Notes: generated by a model not told the origin, from the sequence alone. A DNA stretch of 64,000 nt from Geomonas propionica (GCF_016458235.1 NZ_JAEMHK010000006.1:124001-188000), one strand, 5' to 3'; positions 25,543 through 34,909 are shown, numbered from the stretch's first letter. Made by a program: numbers and translations.

Positions 25543-26842
25543 TGATCAGCCTCGCCAGATTCCCGCCGGCAGCCTCTTCCTGGCAGATCAGTAGATACTG
25601 GTCAGCAGCTGCCTGGGCGGTGCGTTTGGTATAAACAGCCGCCATCTCGCTGGTATGCACCCATCCCATAATGTCGCAACGGATCTTCTTTTCCCGTTCA
25701 GCATCGATCCCCTTCAAATCACACAGGTCACTGAAACGGTCATTCCAGGTGAAACGGCAGATATGGCAGTTGAAATCGACAGGAATACCTGGCACTTTTC
25801 TGCGCAGTTCGGCAAAAATCAGGTTAAGAGAGCTAAGGGAGAGCGGCGCTCCATCTTGACTTGAAACTACCAGAAAGTCGTGTTTCCTCGCCCCCTTGAA
25901 CTTGCTACGCTCGGAGACGATATAGTCATGCAGCACGTTTGCGGTGGCATCGTTCATCCGCAGCGACCGCGCCAAGGTTTTCACGTTGGGCTCATACAGC
26001 CTGGGGTCATCCGGGTTGTCGGGCAGTCGCCGTATGCTGATCTTGTTCTCCCTGAAGTCGATATCGTCGATACGGATGTTCAGCAACTCCCCCCTGCGGA
26101 TGCCGAGATTGAGCAGTACCTTTACGATCATGCTGTTGCGCAACTGGTTCTTTTTGCTCCAGGGGTTGGCAGGGTGGCCCGGCTCTATGACTTCGCGCAC
26201 CAGGCTTTCTACTTGATAGGTAAGACCCAGGCGCTGGTATTCCGCAAACTGGTAGCCCGTGTGAGCTTCAGGAATCCGCCTGCCTATGGCACAGAGCAAG
26301 TCTGCGAGCTCATGCTCCAGTGCGATCTGGCGTTCCGAATCCATAGCAGCCCTCACCGCCTGTTTGCCTAGAAACTTCAGATACTTAGCCACATAAACGA
26401 GCTTCCCGGCCACAGTCCCGGGCTTTAACAGAGAAGCGGCCGTCGCCTTTGCCGCCCTGCGTATGTCGCGGTAGCTGTCCAGTTGGCAGACCTTGCTCCT
26501 CGCCGCGAGAGCGATCGCCCACTTACCATCGAGCTGCTGCTGCAGACTTTTACAGCTGTGCCACAGAGTCTCCACAAGCCCTTCTGCCTCTTCCAACTCC
26601 AGGAACTGCCCGCTTAGCATGCGTTCGACCAGATCGACGCCAGTCAGCAATTCCCAGTAACGGAGATCCTTGACGGCGCAGGCGGCATTGAAAAGCGTCT
26701 TGCCCTGCTTGTGCTCCACCCGGAGAGTACTGGTAAGGAAGATGTTGGGATAGTATTCCGGCATCCCTGTCGCAGTCACCACAACAGGGAACCGCTCACC
26801 GGTGACGAACTTGGTCAGTTTGACCTTAAGCAACTCACTCAT
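25517..26842 (-). CDS. Tyrosine recombinase/integrase, first gene of the recombinase operon
   Basis: A 441-residue site-specific recombinase with an N-terminal core-binding helical domain and a catalytic domain from about residue 215. LGIRRGELLNIRIDDIDF gives the first Arg, HICRFTWNDRF the HxxR motif, and MGWVHTSEMAAVYTKRT the Trp/His and nucleophilic Tyr. All key residues are present. ATG 26842 is preferred over the GTG at 26857 because GGAGG then precedes the start. It leads the six-gene overlapping operon and reads towards the cargo; its 5' end faces lexA, so the right end of the island should lie between 26843 and 27022. Confidence 0.88.
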   Translation of the reverse strand: MSELLKVKLTKFVTGERFPVVVTATGMPEYYPNIFLTSTLRVEHKQGKTLFNAACAVKDLRYWELLTGVDLVERMLSGQFLELEEAEGLVETLWHSCKSLQQQLDGKWAIALAARSKVCQLDSYRDIRRAAKATAASLLKPGTVAGKLVYVAKYLKFLGKQAVRAAMDSERQIALEHELADLLCAIGRRIPEAHTGYQFAEYQRLGLTYQVESLVREVIEPGHPANPWSKKNQLRNSMIVKVLLNLGIRRGELLNIRIDDIDFRENKISIRRLPDNPDDPRLYEPNVKTLARSLRMNDATANVLHDYIVSERSKFKGARKHDFLVVSSQDGAPLSLSSLNLIFAELRRKVPGIPVDFNCHICRFTWNDRFSDLCDLKGIDAEREKKIRCDIMGWVHTSEMAAVYTKRTAQAAADQYLLICQEEAAGGNLARLINEITSDRI

Positions 26843-27022
26843 GACACACACCTCCACACAGCTTTAGGAAAGCCAGGAGCGCTAGAAGAGAGAAGTTGTG
26901 CCAGATTTGTTCAGAAAGTCAGCTATAAGCATGACACTAGCACAAGAGGTTTCCCTTTCAAGTAGAATATTATGTCAAGTACAAATAAATATTTTTCTAA
27001 TAATTGCGAACCCTCCACAACG

Positions 27023-27634
27023 TTAATGTTCGATATCACGCAACACTTTAACCACCTTGCCTGATATCACGAAGTCATGTGATGAAGTCACGAGGATAGG
27101 CTCCATGTTCCGGTTGGCCGGTTGCAATCGGACATGACCATCCTCGAAATAGTAGCGTTTGAGCGTCACCTCCCCATCTACCATCGCCACAACTATGTCG
27201 CCGTTTTGGGCCGTTGCTTGTGGCCTGACCAGAACGAGGTCGCCGTCAAGAATGGCGTCCTCGATCATGGAATCCCCCCTGACCCTGAGGAAAAAGGTGC
27301 CGCCATGAGCACGCTCCTCCTCGAAGCGACAGTACCCCTCGATCTCCTCGAAGGGCAGGTCGGGTCTCCCCGCGTTGATGGCTCCGACGATCGGGATTTT
27401 CAGCACCCCCGCCCTGGGCGCAGGCACCTTCAGCTGGATCCCCCGGGAGGCACCGGCCTCGCGCGAGATATACCCTTTGCGCTCCAGCGCCTCAAGAATG
27501 CGCAGGGTACTGACCGTGCCGCTGGTCCCCATCTCCCCGGAAATCTGCCTCAAGGTGGGCGGGTAGTCATTGCTGCCGAGGAAGGAAACGATGTAGTCGA
27601 GAACCTGACGCTGCCGTGCTGTGAGTTCTTCCAT
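27023..27634 (-). CDS. lexA: LexA repressor
   Basis: A 203-residue SOS repressor. The N-terminal winged helix (MEELTARQRQVLDYI...YPPTLRQISGEMG) binds DNA. The self-cleavage bond is the Ala-Gly in GAINAGRP near residue 85, with Ser in VRGDSM and Lys in GEVTLKRYY as the catalytic pair. RecA filaments trigger cleavage after DNA damage. ATG 27634 has GGAGG 5 bases upstream, so the longer frame is rejected. A delta-proteobacterial LexA box overlaps its promoter, indicating autoregulation. Geobacter relatives may carry two lexA copies. It borders the island's integrase end. Confidence 0.93.
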   Translation of the reverse strand: MEELTARQRQVLDYIVSFLGSNDYPPTLRQISGEMGTSGTVSTLRILEALERKGYISREAGASRGIQLKVPAPRAGVLKIPIVGAINAGRPDLPFEEIEGYCRFEEERAHGGTFFLRVRGDSMIEDAILDGDLVLVRPQATAQNGDIVVAMVDGEVTLKRYYFEDGHVRLQPANRNMEPILVTSSHDFVISGKVVKVLRDIEH

Positions 27635-27646
27635 GCCGCCTCCACT

Positions 27647-27664
27647 GGTTGTCAAAAGGTAACT
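27647..27664. promoter_or_regulatory. LexA operator of lexA
   Basis: GGTTGTCAAAAGGTAACT fits the motif GGTT-N2-C-N4-G-N3-ACC reported for Geobacter-type LexA, with one mismatch in the last position. It lies 13 bases upstream of the lexA start codon and touches a minus-strand TATAGT (27662-27667) that is a plausible -10, so bound LexA would block its own transcription. Confidence 0.7.
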
Positions 27665-27936
27665 ATATCAAATGGTATATCACCCGAAGCGTCTGTCAAG
27701 ATTCCGGGCATCAAAAATTTTGGCCGACGGAGAATCTTTACATCTTGCCGAAGAACCCCTCGTGATTTAGGCAGGTTACAGCTCAATCTTTACAAACCGC
27801 TGACCACCAGCCTACTAATGGCCCGGCACAACATGACGCTCGAAGCAGAAAATCAAGTGATTCCCGAGGGTTTCGCACCAAACTTTACAACTATGGGGTA
27901 CCCCGCTTGCCACCCCGATTCACTTGTAAAGTTTTG

Positions 27937-27958
27937 AAAAAAACGACCATTTCGGTCG
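27937..27958 (-). terminator. Possible second minus-strand terminator within the array
   Basis: A short hairpin (CGACC / GGTCG arms, 5-base loop) is followed on the minus strand by seven T. It is a weak stem and may be a back-up for the terminator at 28075. Confidence 0.45.
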
Positions 27959-28074
27959 CCGGAGAATCTTTACACGGCAAAAAAAAGACGTCGCTATTTA
28001 AGCAAGTTACAGCTCAATCTTTACAAAGTTTTGACCACCTGCTTACTAACGGGGAACCGGCGAAACTTTACACC

Positions 28075-28114
28075 TAAAAATAAAAAGCGCTGTAACTTCA
28101 AAAAGTTACAGCGC
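28075..28114 (-). terminator. Intrinsic terminator of the aminotransferase-regulator operon
   Basis: Perfect 12-base arms GCGCTGTAACTT (28087-28098) and complement (28103-28114) around a 4-base loop, followed on the minus strand by TTTTTATTTTT. It lies 134 bases after the regulator stop, inside the CTTTACA array. Confidence 0.8.
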
Positions 28115-28247
28115 AAACTTTACAAAAAATAGTACCTGCTTACTAACGGAAAAAAACGGCCCCGCGAAACTTTACACGTAAAAATAAAAAGTTAAATTAT
28201 TTCGGCAACTTTCGTTCCAAACTTTACACATTTACCCTACCTGTTTC

Positions 28248-29621
<1,374 letters not shown>

Positions 29622-29631
29622 GGTAGTCCCT

Positions 29632-30825
29632 TTAGCCGGGGAGGCCCGCCTCTTTGGCCAGCTCGCGCCAGGCCGGGATGCTCCGTTCGATCATCCCCTG
29701 GTCCACGCAGTAGGCGATGCGGAAGAAGCCGGGGGCGCCGAAGCCGGCACCAGGAACCAGCAGGATACGGTGTTTCTGCGCCATCTTCACGAACTCGACA
29801 TCGTCGGCAATCGGCGACTTCGGGAACAGGTAGAAGGCGCCGTCCGGCTTGACCATGGAAAAGCCCAGGGCAGTGAGGGAGTCGTAGAGCAGGTCGCGCT
29901 TGACCCGGTAGGCGTCGATGTCGACGGAGACATGCTGCAGTCCGGCCACCAGGCGCTGCATCAAAGCCGGCGCGTTCACAAAGCCGAGTACGCGGTTGGA
30001 AAATACCGCCCCCTCCATGAAATGGTCCACGTTCTTCATCTTGGGGCTCGCGGCCAGGTAGCCGATGCGCTCGCCGGGAAGCGCCAGGTCCTTGGAGTGC
30101 GAGGTGACGATGACCGAGTTCTGGACGTAGCGGAAGATGTTGGGCACGCTCTTGCCGTCGTAGGCGATGCGGGCGTAAGGCTCGTCGGAGATGACCAGGA
30201 TCTGCTTGCCGAGCTCCGCTTCCTTGTCGGCAATCATCTCGCCGAGGGCCTGCAGGCTTTCAGCCGGGTAGATGACGCCGGTCGGGTTGTTCGGGGAGCA
30301 GATGATGATGGCGCGGGTCTTGTTGGTGACCGCCGCGGCGATGGCCGGAATATCGAGCTGGAAAGTCTCGCGGTCGGTCCATACCTCGACCGGAACCCCG
30401 CCGTGGTTGTCTATATAGAAACGATACTCGACGAAGAACGGGGTAAGAAGGATCACCTCGTCACCGGCATTCAGGATCGTCTTCAACACCACGTTCAGCG
30501 CCCCACCGGCACCGCAGGTCATCACCACCTGGCTTCCCTGGACCGGGAGATCGGACGCGGCGGAGAGCATGCGCGCCACGGCGTCCCTGGTCTCGGGGTA
30601 GCCGGCGTTGTTCATGTAGCGGTGCATGCCCGGGACCGGCTGCTTGGCGAGCTTGAGGAACTCGTCCTGGAACGCCGCGGGGGGCTCGACATCTGGGTTC
30701 CCCAGGGTGAAGTCGTAGACCTTGTCGGCTCCGTACTCCTTCCTGAGCTTCTCACCCTCCTCGAACATCTTCCTGATCCACGACGATTTCGCAATAAATC
30801 CGGCGATCTTATCTGCGACGGGCAT
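29632..30825 (-). CDS. PLP-dependent class I aminotransferase (aspartate aminotransferase-like)
   Basis: A 397-residue fold-type I enzyme. The PLP Lys is in SHSKDLALPGERIGY near residue 235, with NNPTGV and the terminal FRIAY Arg motif that binds the substrate carboxylate. In Geobacter relatives this group is annotated as aspartate or general amino-acid aminotransferase; the exact amino donor cannot be read from the motifs. ATG 30825 is chosen because AAGGAGGGG lies just upstream; the frame extends 13 codons further without an RBS. It is followed after 6 bases by the NtrX-like regulator. Confidence 0.9.
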   Translation of the reverse strand: MPVADKIAGFIAKSSWIRKMFEEGEKLRKEYGADKVYDFTLGNPDVEPPAAFQDEFLKLAKQPVPGMHRYMNNAGYPETRDAVARMLSAASDLPVQGSQVVMTCGAGGALNVVLKTILNAGDEVILLTPFFVEYRFYIDNHGGVPVEVWTDRETFQLDIPAIAAAVTNKTRAIIICSPNNPTGVIYPAESLQALGEMIADKEAELGKQILVISDEPYARIAYDGKSVPNIFRYVQNSVIVTSHSKDLALPGERIGYLAASPKMKNVDHFMEGAVFSNRVLGFVNAPALMQRLVAGLQHVSVDIDAYRVKRDLLYDSLTALGFSMVKPDGAFYLFPKSPIADDVEFVKMAQKHRILLVPGAGFGAPGFFRIAYCVDQGMIERSIPAWRELAKEAGLPG

Positions 30826-30871
30826 GCATCCCCTCCTTGATTTTGGTGTCCAATTTTTTAACACATTCCGG

Positions 30872-30896
30872 AATACGGGGCAAGGCGTATTCCCCC
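30872..30896. repeat. Inverted repeat between divergent aminotransferase and metY genes
   Basis: GGAATACG, an 8-base spacer, and CGTATTCC form a perfect palindrome in the 180-base divergent intergenic region. No T run follows on either strand, so an operator is more likely than a terminator. A plausible metY -10 (TATAGT, 30959-30964) lies downstream. Confidence 0.45.
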
Positions 30897-31005
30897 CGGC
30901 GATCAGGCCACCAAAGCGCCATTCTAATATTTCCCTGCAACAGCCGCGACAATCATGCTATAGTGCGGCCCTTGCCTTGCTATATGACTCACGAAGGAGG
31001 GAACA

Positions 31006-32289
31006 ATGAAGAAGAATTGGCGCATCGAGACCCAGGCGATCCAGGAGGGGTTCGCCCCCAAGGACGGCGACCCGCGCATCCTGCCCATCTATCAGAGCAC
31101 GACCTTCAAGTTTTCCAGCGCGGAGCACGTGGCCAAACTGTTCGACCTCGAGGTCGGTGGGCATTTCTACACCCGGCTTTCCAACCCGACCGCGGAAGGG
31201 TTCGAACTGAAGATCGCCGCCATGGAGGGCGGGGTCGCGGCCATGGCCACTTCCAGCGGCCAAGCGGCCTCCACCATCGCCGTGATGAACATCTGCCGCG
31301 CCGGCCAGCACGTGGTCGCGGCGAGCACCCTGTACGGCGGCACCTTCTCGCTCTTCTCCAATACCTTCCCTAAAATGGGAATCGAAGTGACCTTCGTCGA
31401 TCCCGAGGCGGACGAAGCGACCATCGTCGCGGCCTTCCGCCCCGAGACCCGCTGTCTGTTCGGTGAGACCATCGGCAACCCGGGGCTCAACATTCTCGAC
31501 TTCGAGAAGTTCTCCCGCGTCGCCAAGAAGATGCAGGTGCCCCTCATCATCGACAACACCTTCCCGACCCCGTACCTGTGCCGCCCGCTCGAGCACGGTG
31601 CCGACATCGTGATCCACTCCGCCACCAAGTACATCGACGGGCACGCCACCAGCGTGGGCGGCGTGATCGTGGACAGCGGCAACTTCGACTGGGACAACGG
31701 GAAGTATCCCGAAATGACCGAGCCTGATGATAGCTACCACGGCCTGCAGTACCTGAAGACCTTCGGCAAGCTCGCCTACATCGTCAAGGCGCGCGTGCAG
31801 CTCATGCGCGACATCGGCCCCTGCCCGGCCCCGATGAACGCGTTTTTGTTCAACCTGGGGCTGGAGACGCTGCCGCTGCGCATGCAGCGCCACTCCGAGA
31901 ACGCGCTGGCGCTGGCGAAGTACCTGGAGAAGCACGAGGCGGTCTCCTGGGTGAGCTACCCGGGGCTGGAGAGCCACAAGAGCTACGCCAGGGCGCAGAA
32001 GTACCTCCCCAAGGGGGCGAGCGGCGTGCTCACCTTCGGCATCAAAGGTGGCGCGGCGGCGGGCAAGAAGTTCATGGAGAGCTGCCAGCTGGTGGCGCTC
32101 GTAGTGCACGTGGGCGACGCCAGGAGCTGTGTGCTGCACCCGGCCAGCACCACGCACCGCCAGCTTTCCGAGGAGCAGCAGATCGCTTCCGGGGTCACCC
32201 CCGACCTGATCCGGCTCTCGGTGGGTATCGAACACATCGACGATATCATCGAGGACGTGAACCAGGCGCTGGTGGCGAGCCAGAAGTAG
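31006..32289 (+). CDS. metY: O-acetylhomoserine sulfhydrylase (homocysteine synthase)
   Basis: A 427-residue Cys/Met metabolism PLP enzyme that makes homocysteine from O-acetylhomoserine and sulfide, the direct-sulfhydrylation step of methionine synthesis. Family marks are the N-terminal PIYQSTTFKFSSAEHVAKLF, the YTRLSNPT loop, the PLP Lys in HSATKYIDGH near residue 208, and the C-terminal CVLHPASTTHRQLSEEQQIASGV...LIRLSVGIEHIDDIIEDV. The length matches MetY rather than the ~390-residue cystathionine synthases. AAGGAGG precedes the ATG. No SAM riboswitch is visible upstream. It fits with metF at 49.5 kb and the methionine adenosyltransferase at 9 kb in the same pathway. Confidence 0.93.
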   Translation: MKKNWRIETQAIQEGFAPKDGDPRILPIYQSTTFKFSSAEHVAKLFDLEVGGHFYTRLSNPTAEGFELKIAAMEGGVAAMATSSGQAASTIAVMNICRAGQHVVAASTLYGGTFSLFSNTFPKMGIEVTFVDPEADEATIVAAFRPETRCLFGETIGNPGLNILDFEKFSRVAKKMQVPLIIDNTFPTPYLCRPLEHGADIVIHSATKYIDGHATSVGGVIVDSGNFDWDNGKYPEMTEPDDSYHGLQYLKTFGKLAYIVKARVQLMRDIGPCPAPMNAFLFNLGLETLPLRMQRHSENALALAKYLEKHEAVSWVSYPGLESHKSYARAQKYLPKGASGVLTFGIKGGAAAGKKFMESCQLVALVVHVGDARSCVLHPASTTHRQLSEEQQIASGVTPDLIRLSVGIEHIDDIIEDVNQALVASQK

Positions 32290-32313
32290 GGGACAAGTGG
32301 AAGCACCGGTCCT

Positions 32314-32421
32314 TGCCCCCCTCCCTTGACGGGAGGGGGACGGGGGGTGGGTGAAGCCGCAACCAGTTGAGATGTTGGCATCCTCCCCCACCCCCTACCC
32401 CCCTCCCGCAAGGGGAGGGGG
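32314..32421. repeat. Large G/C-rich palindromic element
   Basis: Two hairpins of the CCCCCCTCCC/GGGAGGGGG type (32314-32340 and about 32393-32421) are linked by GGGGGGTGGG ... CCTCCCCCACCCCC segments that pair with each other across about 30 bases. The whole unit is a ~108-base near-palindrome without a gene, like a MITE. Shorter relatives lie at 4064 and 10385. Confidence 0.65.
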
Positions 32422-32435
32422 AATATGAGCCCAAA

Positions 32436-32471
32436 GAAAAAGGGGCGAGTGGATTTTCCACTCGCCCCTTT
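32436..32471. terminator. Bidirectional intrinsic terminator between metY and the SEC-C gene
   Basis: Perfect 15-base arms (32439-32453 and 32457-32471; AAAGGGGCGAGTGGA and complement) with a 3-base loop. A run of T follows on the minus strand (complement of 32436-32440) and TTT ends the stem on the plus strand. It can end metY and the convergent SEC-C gene. Confidence 0.8.
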
Positions 32472-32532
32472 GCCATTCATGCTTTAGCCATTCATGCTTC
32501 GGCCATTCCTACCACGGCCATTCCTGCCTCGG
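32472..32532. repeat. Four tandem 15-base repeats
   Basis: GCCATTC-type units of exactly 15 bases (starting 32472, 32487, 32502 and 32517) differ at a few positions and end in a partial GCC. They lie between the terminator and the SEC-C gene's stop. The plus strand could encode a repeating AIHA/AIPA peptide, but no credible gene contains it. Probably a small minisatellite. Confidence 0.7.
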
Positions 32533-32551
32533 CCGTGTTACCGCGGCCGGA

Positions 32552-33040
32552 TTACTTGCCGCAGCACTTCTTGTACTTGATGCCGCTGCCGCAGCTGCAG
32601 GGATCGTTGCGCCCGATCTTGGGCGACGTCCTCACGATCGGCTGCGCAGTCACCGGCTTGCCGTCGGTGAAGAGCCAGGTTTCCTTCTCCTTCTTGAACA
32701 GGGCGCGCTCGTGGTGCGCCCGGTCCTGCCCCTGCTCTTTCCAGCGGGCGATGAACTCGACCTCGCCGGTGGCGTCATCCTTGCCGCCGTCCTTGGTGGA
32801 GACGATCTCCAGTCCCAGCCACTCGGACTTCTCCGCCCACTCGCGGGTCCCCTCGGCGTCATACCCCTCGCGGTGCTTGGGGTGGGTGCTCTCGAATATG
32901 AAATCGGTCTCGACGTTGGCATACGCGGCGTAACGCGCGCGCATCAGCGCCTCTGCCGTCTCAGCGCGGCGCTCCCCCTTGATAACGGGGCGACAGCATT
33001 CGGCGTAAGCCACGCCGCTGCCACAGGCACACAACTCCAT
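32552..33040 (-). CDS. YchJ-family SEC-C motif protein
   Basis: A 162-residue protein with SEC-C zinc motifs at both ends: [13 protein letters not shown] at residues 4-16 and [15 protein letters not shown] at about 147-161. Between them lies the YchJ/UPF0225 NTF2-like domain ([24 protein letters not shown]...W.GLEIV...[10 protein letters not shown]). The double SEC-C layout and the length match E. coli YchJ. SEC-C motifs bind Zn2+ and often contact SecB or ribosome-linked factors; the biological role of YchJ is unknown. It is a single gene with a strong terminator downstream. Confidence 0.92.
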   Translation of the reverse strand: MELCACGSGVAYAECCRPVIKGERRAETAEALMRARYAAYANVETDFIFESTHPKHREGYDAEGTREWAEKSEWLGLEIVSTKDGGKDDATGEVEFIARWKEQGQDRAHHERALFKKEKETWLFTDGKPVTAQPIVRTSPKIGRNDPCSCGSGIKYKKCCGK

Positions 33041-33079
33041 CAGTTACTCCTCCTCATTGCTCTTTATGTGGTGCTTTGA

Positions 33080-33370
33080 TCAGACTTCGTAGTCGGCGGC
33101 GACCACGGAGGAACAGACGCTCCTCATGTAGGCGGCCACCTCGTTGGCATGGTACGGGTGCACCTGGTAGGCCTGCAGGTCTTCCAGGGAGTCGAACTTG
33201 GTGTACAGGGCGATGTCCGCGGACCGCTCGGAGTGGATCAGGTCCACGCCCACCTCGAGGTGACGCAGCAACTCTACCTTGCCGTCCATGCTCAAAAGGC
33301 GCTGCTTGGCAGCCTCGACGTTCTCAGCGGTGGCCTCTTTGAGCTTGAAAAGCACTATATGCACGATCAT
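33080..33370 (-). CDS. Dabb (stress-responsive A/B barrel) domain protein
   Basis: A 96-residue single-domain ferredoxin-like barrel protein: MIVHIVLFKLKE at the start, LEVGVDLIHSERSADIALYTKFDSLEDLQAYQVHPYH in the middle. The HIVLFK and YQVHPYH signatures define Dabb proteins, which form dimers; a few are known enzymes, most are unassigned. It lies 39 bases upstream of the SEC-C gene on the same strand, so co-transcription is likely. Confidence 0.9.
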   Translation of the reverse strand: MIVHIVLFKLKEATAENVEAAKQRLLSMDGKVELLRHLEVGVDLIHSERSADIALYTKFDSLEDLQAYQVHPYHANEVAAYMRSVCSSVVAADYEV

Positions 33371-33554
33371 GTGTTGCCCCCAGAATCTGTGATGACATTG
33401 CTCGGTTACCTGTAATACATCGGCGCCCGCCCCGCTGTCAACGGTAGCAGTCCCGTAGACAGAAAAAAGTTGTTGCGTGGCCGAAACAATGCTGCTATAA
33501 GGACCAACAGGATCAAAAAGGTCTCTTTTAAATTTTTATGCAATGGGGGATTAA

Positions 33555-34307
33555 ATGACTGGCGCTTTGAGATTCATGAGTATAATTGTACTGGCCTTCT
33601 TAATGATGACCGCACCCGTGCTGGCGGCGGACAAGGTTCTTTTCGACAACGGGCACGGCGAACGCTTTCAGGTGAAGGAGCAGGGACCGTTGCAGCTTTC
33701 CGGGCTGGCGGAGGTGTTGCAGCAGGCGGGCCTCGAGGTCGGCACCGTGGACCAGCCCCTCTCCGATGCGACACTTGCCGGCGCGCGCGCGCTCATCATC
33801 AGCGGCGCCTTCACCCCGCTGCACCCTAACGAAATCGAGGCGGTGGCGAGGTTCATCGAGAACGGCGGGCGTGTCGCCATCATGCTGCACATCGCCCCCC
33901 CCATGGCCTCCTTTTTGGACCGGCTGCAGGTAAGCCACACCAACGGGGTGGTACAGGAGCGCGAGAACGTGATCGACGGGGAACTGATCAACTTCCGGGT
34001 CAACCGGTTCCAGGAGCATCCCCTGTTCAAGGGGGTCTCCGATTTCAGCGTGCATGGCGCCTGGGGGCTGATCAACCAGACCGACAACGCCCGCGTCATC
34101 GCCGCAACCGGCTTCCAGGCCTGGATCGATGTCGATCAGGACCAGAAGCAGTCCAAGGAGGAAACCGCCTCCTTCGGCGTCGTGGTGGCGGGCACCCTGG
34201 GGAAGGGCTCCTTCCTCGTCTTCGGCGACGACGCCATCTTCCAGAACAAGTTCCTGGAAGGAAACAACAAGATCTTGGCGGCGAACCTTGCCGCCTGTCT
34301 CAAATAG
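33555..34307 (+). CDS. DUF4350 domain periplasmic protein
   Basis: A 250-residue protein with a signal peptide (MTGALRFMSIIVLAFLMMTAPVLAA, cleavage near residue 25). A DUF4350/GATase-like alpha-beta domain follows: VLFDNGHGERF, ARALIISGAFTPLHPNEIEAVARFIENGGRVAIMLH, LGKGSFLVFGDDAIFQNKFLEGNNK. Related domains bind small molecules or act as inert glutamine-amidotransferase-like scaffolds; catalytic Cys/His are not evident. It precedes desulfoferrodoxin by 36 bases on the same strand, so a link to oxidative stress defence is possible. Confidence 0.82.
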   Translation: MTGALRFMSIIVLAFLMMTAPVLAADKVLFDNGHGERFQVKEQGPLQLSGLAEVLQQAGLEVGTVDQPLSDATLAGARALIISGAFTPLHPNEIEAVARFIENGGRVAIMLHIAPPMASFLDRLQVSHTNGVVQERENVIDGELINFRVNRFQEHPLFKGVSDFSVHGAWGLINQTDNARVIAATGFQAWIDVDQDQKQSKEETASFGVVVAGTLGKGSFLVFGDDAIFQNKFLEGNNKILAANLAACLK

Positions 34308-34343
34308 CGGCACTCAAATCAACCACCAAACAGGAGGGATTAA

Positions 34344-34718
34344 ATGGCTCAGGCTCTGGAAATCTACAAGTGTGAAATGTGCGGCAATATAGTCGAGGTG
34401 TTCCATGCCGGCGGCGGCCAACTGGTCTGCTGCGGTGAGGAGATGAAACTGCAGAAGGAAAACACGGTCGACGCCTCCAAGGAGAAGCACGTACCGGTCA
34501 TCGAGCGCGGCGCAGGGACCATCACCGTCAAGGTGGGGAGCATCCCGCACCCGATGGAGAGCGCCCACTACATCGAGTGGATCGAAGTGATCGCCGACGG
34601 CAAGGTCTACCGCGCTCAGCTGCAGCCGGGCCAGGCCCCGGAAGCGACCTTCCCGATCACCGCCGCCGACATCAAGGTGCGCGAGTACTGCAACATGCAC
34701 GGACAGTGGTCCGCCTAG
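34344..34718 (+). CDS. dfx: Desulfoferrodoxin (superoxide reductase, 2Fe type)
   Basis: A 124-residue superoxide reductase that reduces superoxide to peroxide without making oxygen, typical of anaerobes. The N-terminal rubredoxin-like centre I is complete (CEMCG at residues 10-14 and CC near 30). The catalytic centre II has its four His and one Cys ligands: [22 protein letters not shown] and [15 protein letters not shown] precedes the start. It is downstream of a DUF4350 gene and followed by a strong terminator at 34746. Electrons probably come from rubredoxin encoded elsewhere. Confidence 0.95.
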   Translation: MAQALEIYKCEMCGNIVEVFHAGGGQLVCCGEEMKLQKENTVDASKEKHVPVIERGAGTITVKVGSIPHPMESAHYIEWIEVIADGKVYRAQLQPGQAPEATFPITAADIKVREYCNMHGQWSA

Positions 34719-34745
34719 ACAGGCACGCCACGCTTTAGACGCACG

Positions 34746-34779
34746 AAGGGGGGACGGCGAAAGCCGTCCCCCCTTTTTT
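34746..34779 (+). terminator. Intrinsic terminator after desulfoferrodoxin
   Basis: AAGGGGGGACGGC, GAAA loop, GCCGTCCCCCCTT and a T run. Perfect 13-base stem. Confidence 0.93.
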
Positions 34780-34786
34780 GTAGCAG

Positions 34787-34893
34787 AAGGGACTGGCTCC
34801 GTTAGGTGCCTGTCCCTTTAGCGGTACGCTCCATTCTGCCCAGCCACCTTACCCAAGCCTAAGGGGACAGGCACCTGGCGGAGCCAGTCCCCT
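34787..34893. repeat. Palindromic MITE-like element, copy 1
   Basis: Outer arms of about 33 bases (AAGGGACTGGCTCCG...AGGTGCCTGTCCC and complement) enclose about 40 bases of unrelated sequence. A second copy in the same orientation lies at 41009-41118 with the same arms but a different centre. Both sit between a plus-strand terminator and the 3' end of a minus-strand gene. No transposase is inside. Confidence 0.8.
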
Positions 34894-34909
34894 TTTGCCG
34901 GCGCGCGGT

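Larger units (their letters stand above)
27736..28228. repeat. Array of nine CTTTACA boxes, mostly 52 bp apart
   Basis: The 613-base gap between the lexA start and the NtrX-like gene's end has no gene. CTTTACA occurs in one orientation at 27736, 27788, 27883, 27968, 28019, 28066, 28118, 28170 and 28222. Five of the eight spacings are 51-52 bases, one is 47 and the two long ones are 95 and 85. One inverted copy sits at 27925. Longer shared blocks accompany the boxes: GTTACAGCTCAATCTTTACA twice (before 27788 and 28019) and variants of CCACCTGCTTACTAACGG three times. The phasing of about five helical turns suggests a protein-binding array. Confidence 0.8.

Noticed and set aside
10974-26893. AGAAGAGAGA present at 10974-10983 and 26884-26893 as a possible attachment-site repeat
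   Set aside because: Only ten bases, purine-rich and low in complexity; a chance match between two AT-rich flanks cannot be excluded.
27736-28228. Reading the CTTTACA array as a CRISPR array
   Set aside because: The constant part is only 7 bases, the intervening sequences share blocks, and no cas gene is near.
32367-32933. A 188-codon plus-strand frame over the tandem repeats and the SEC-C gene
   Set aside because: Its start lies in the G-rich repeat and most of it mirrors the SEC-C protein gene, which has clear zinc motifs.
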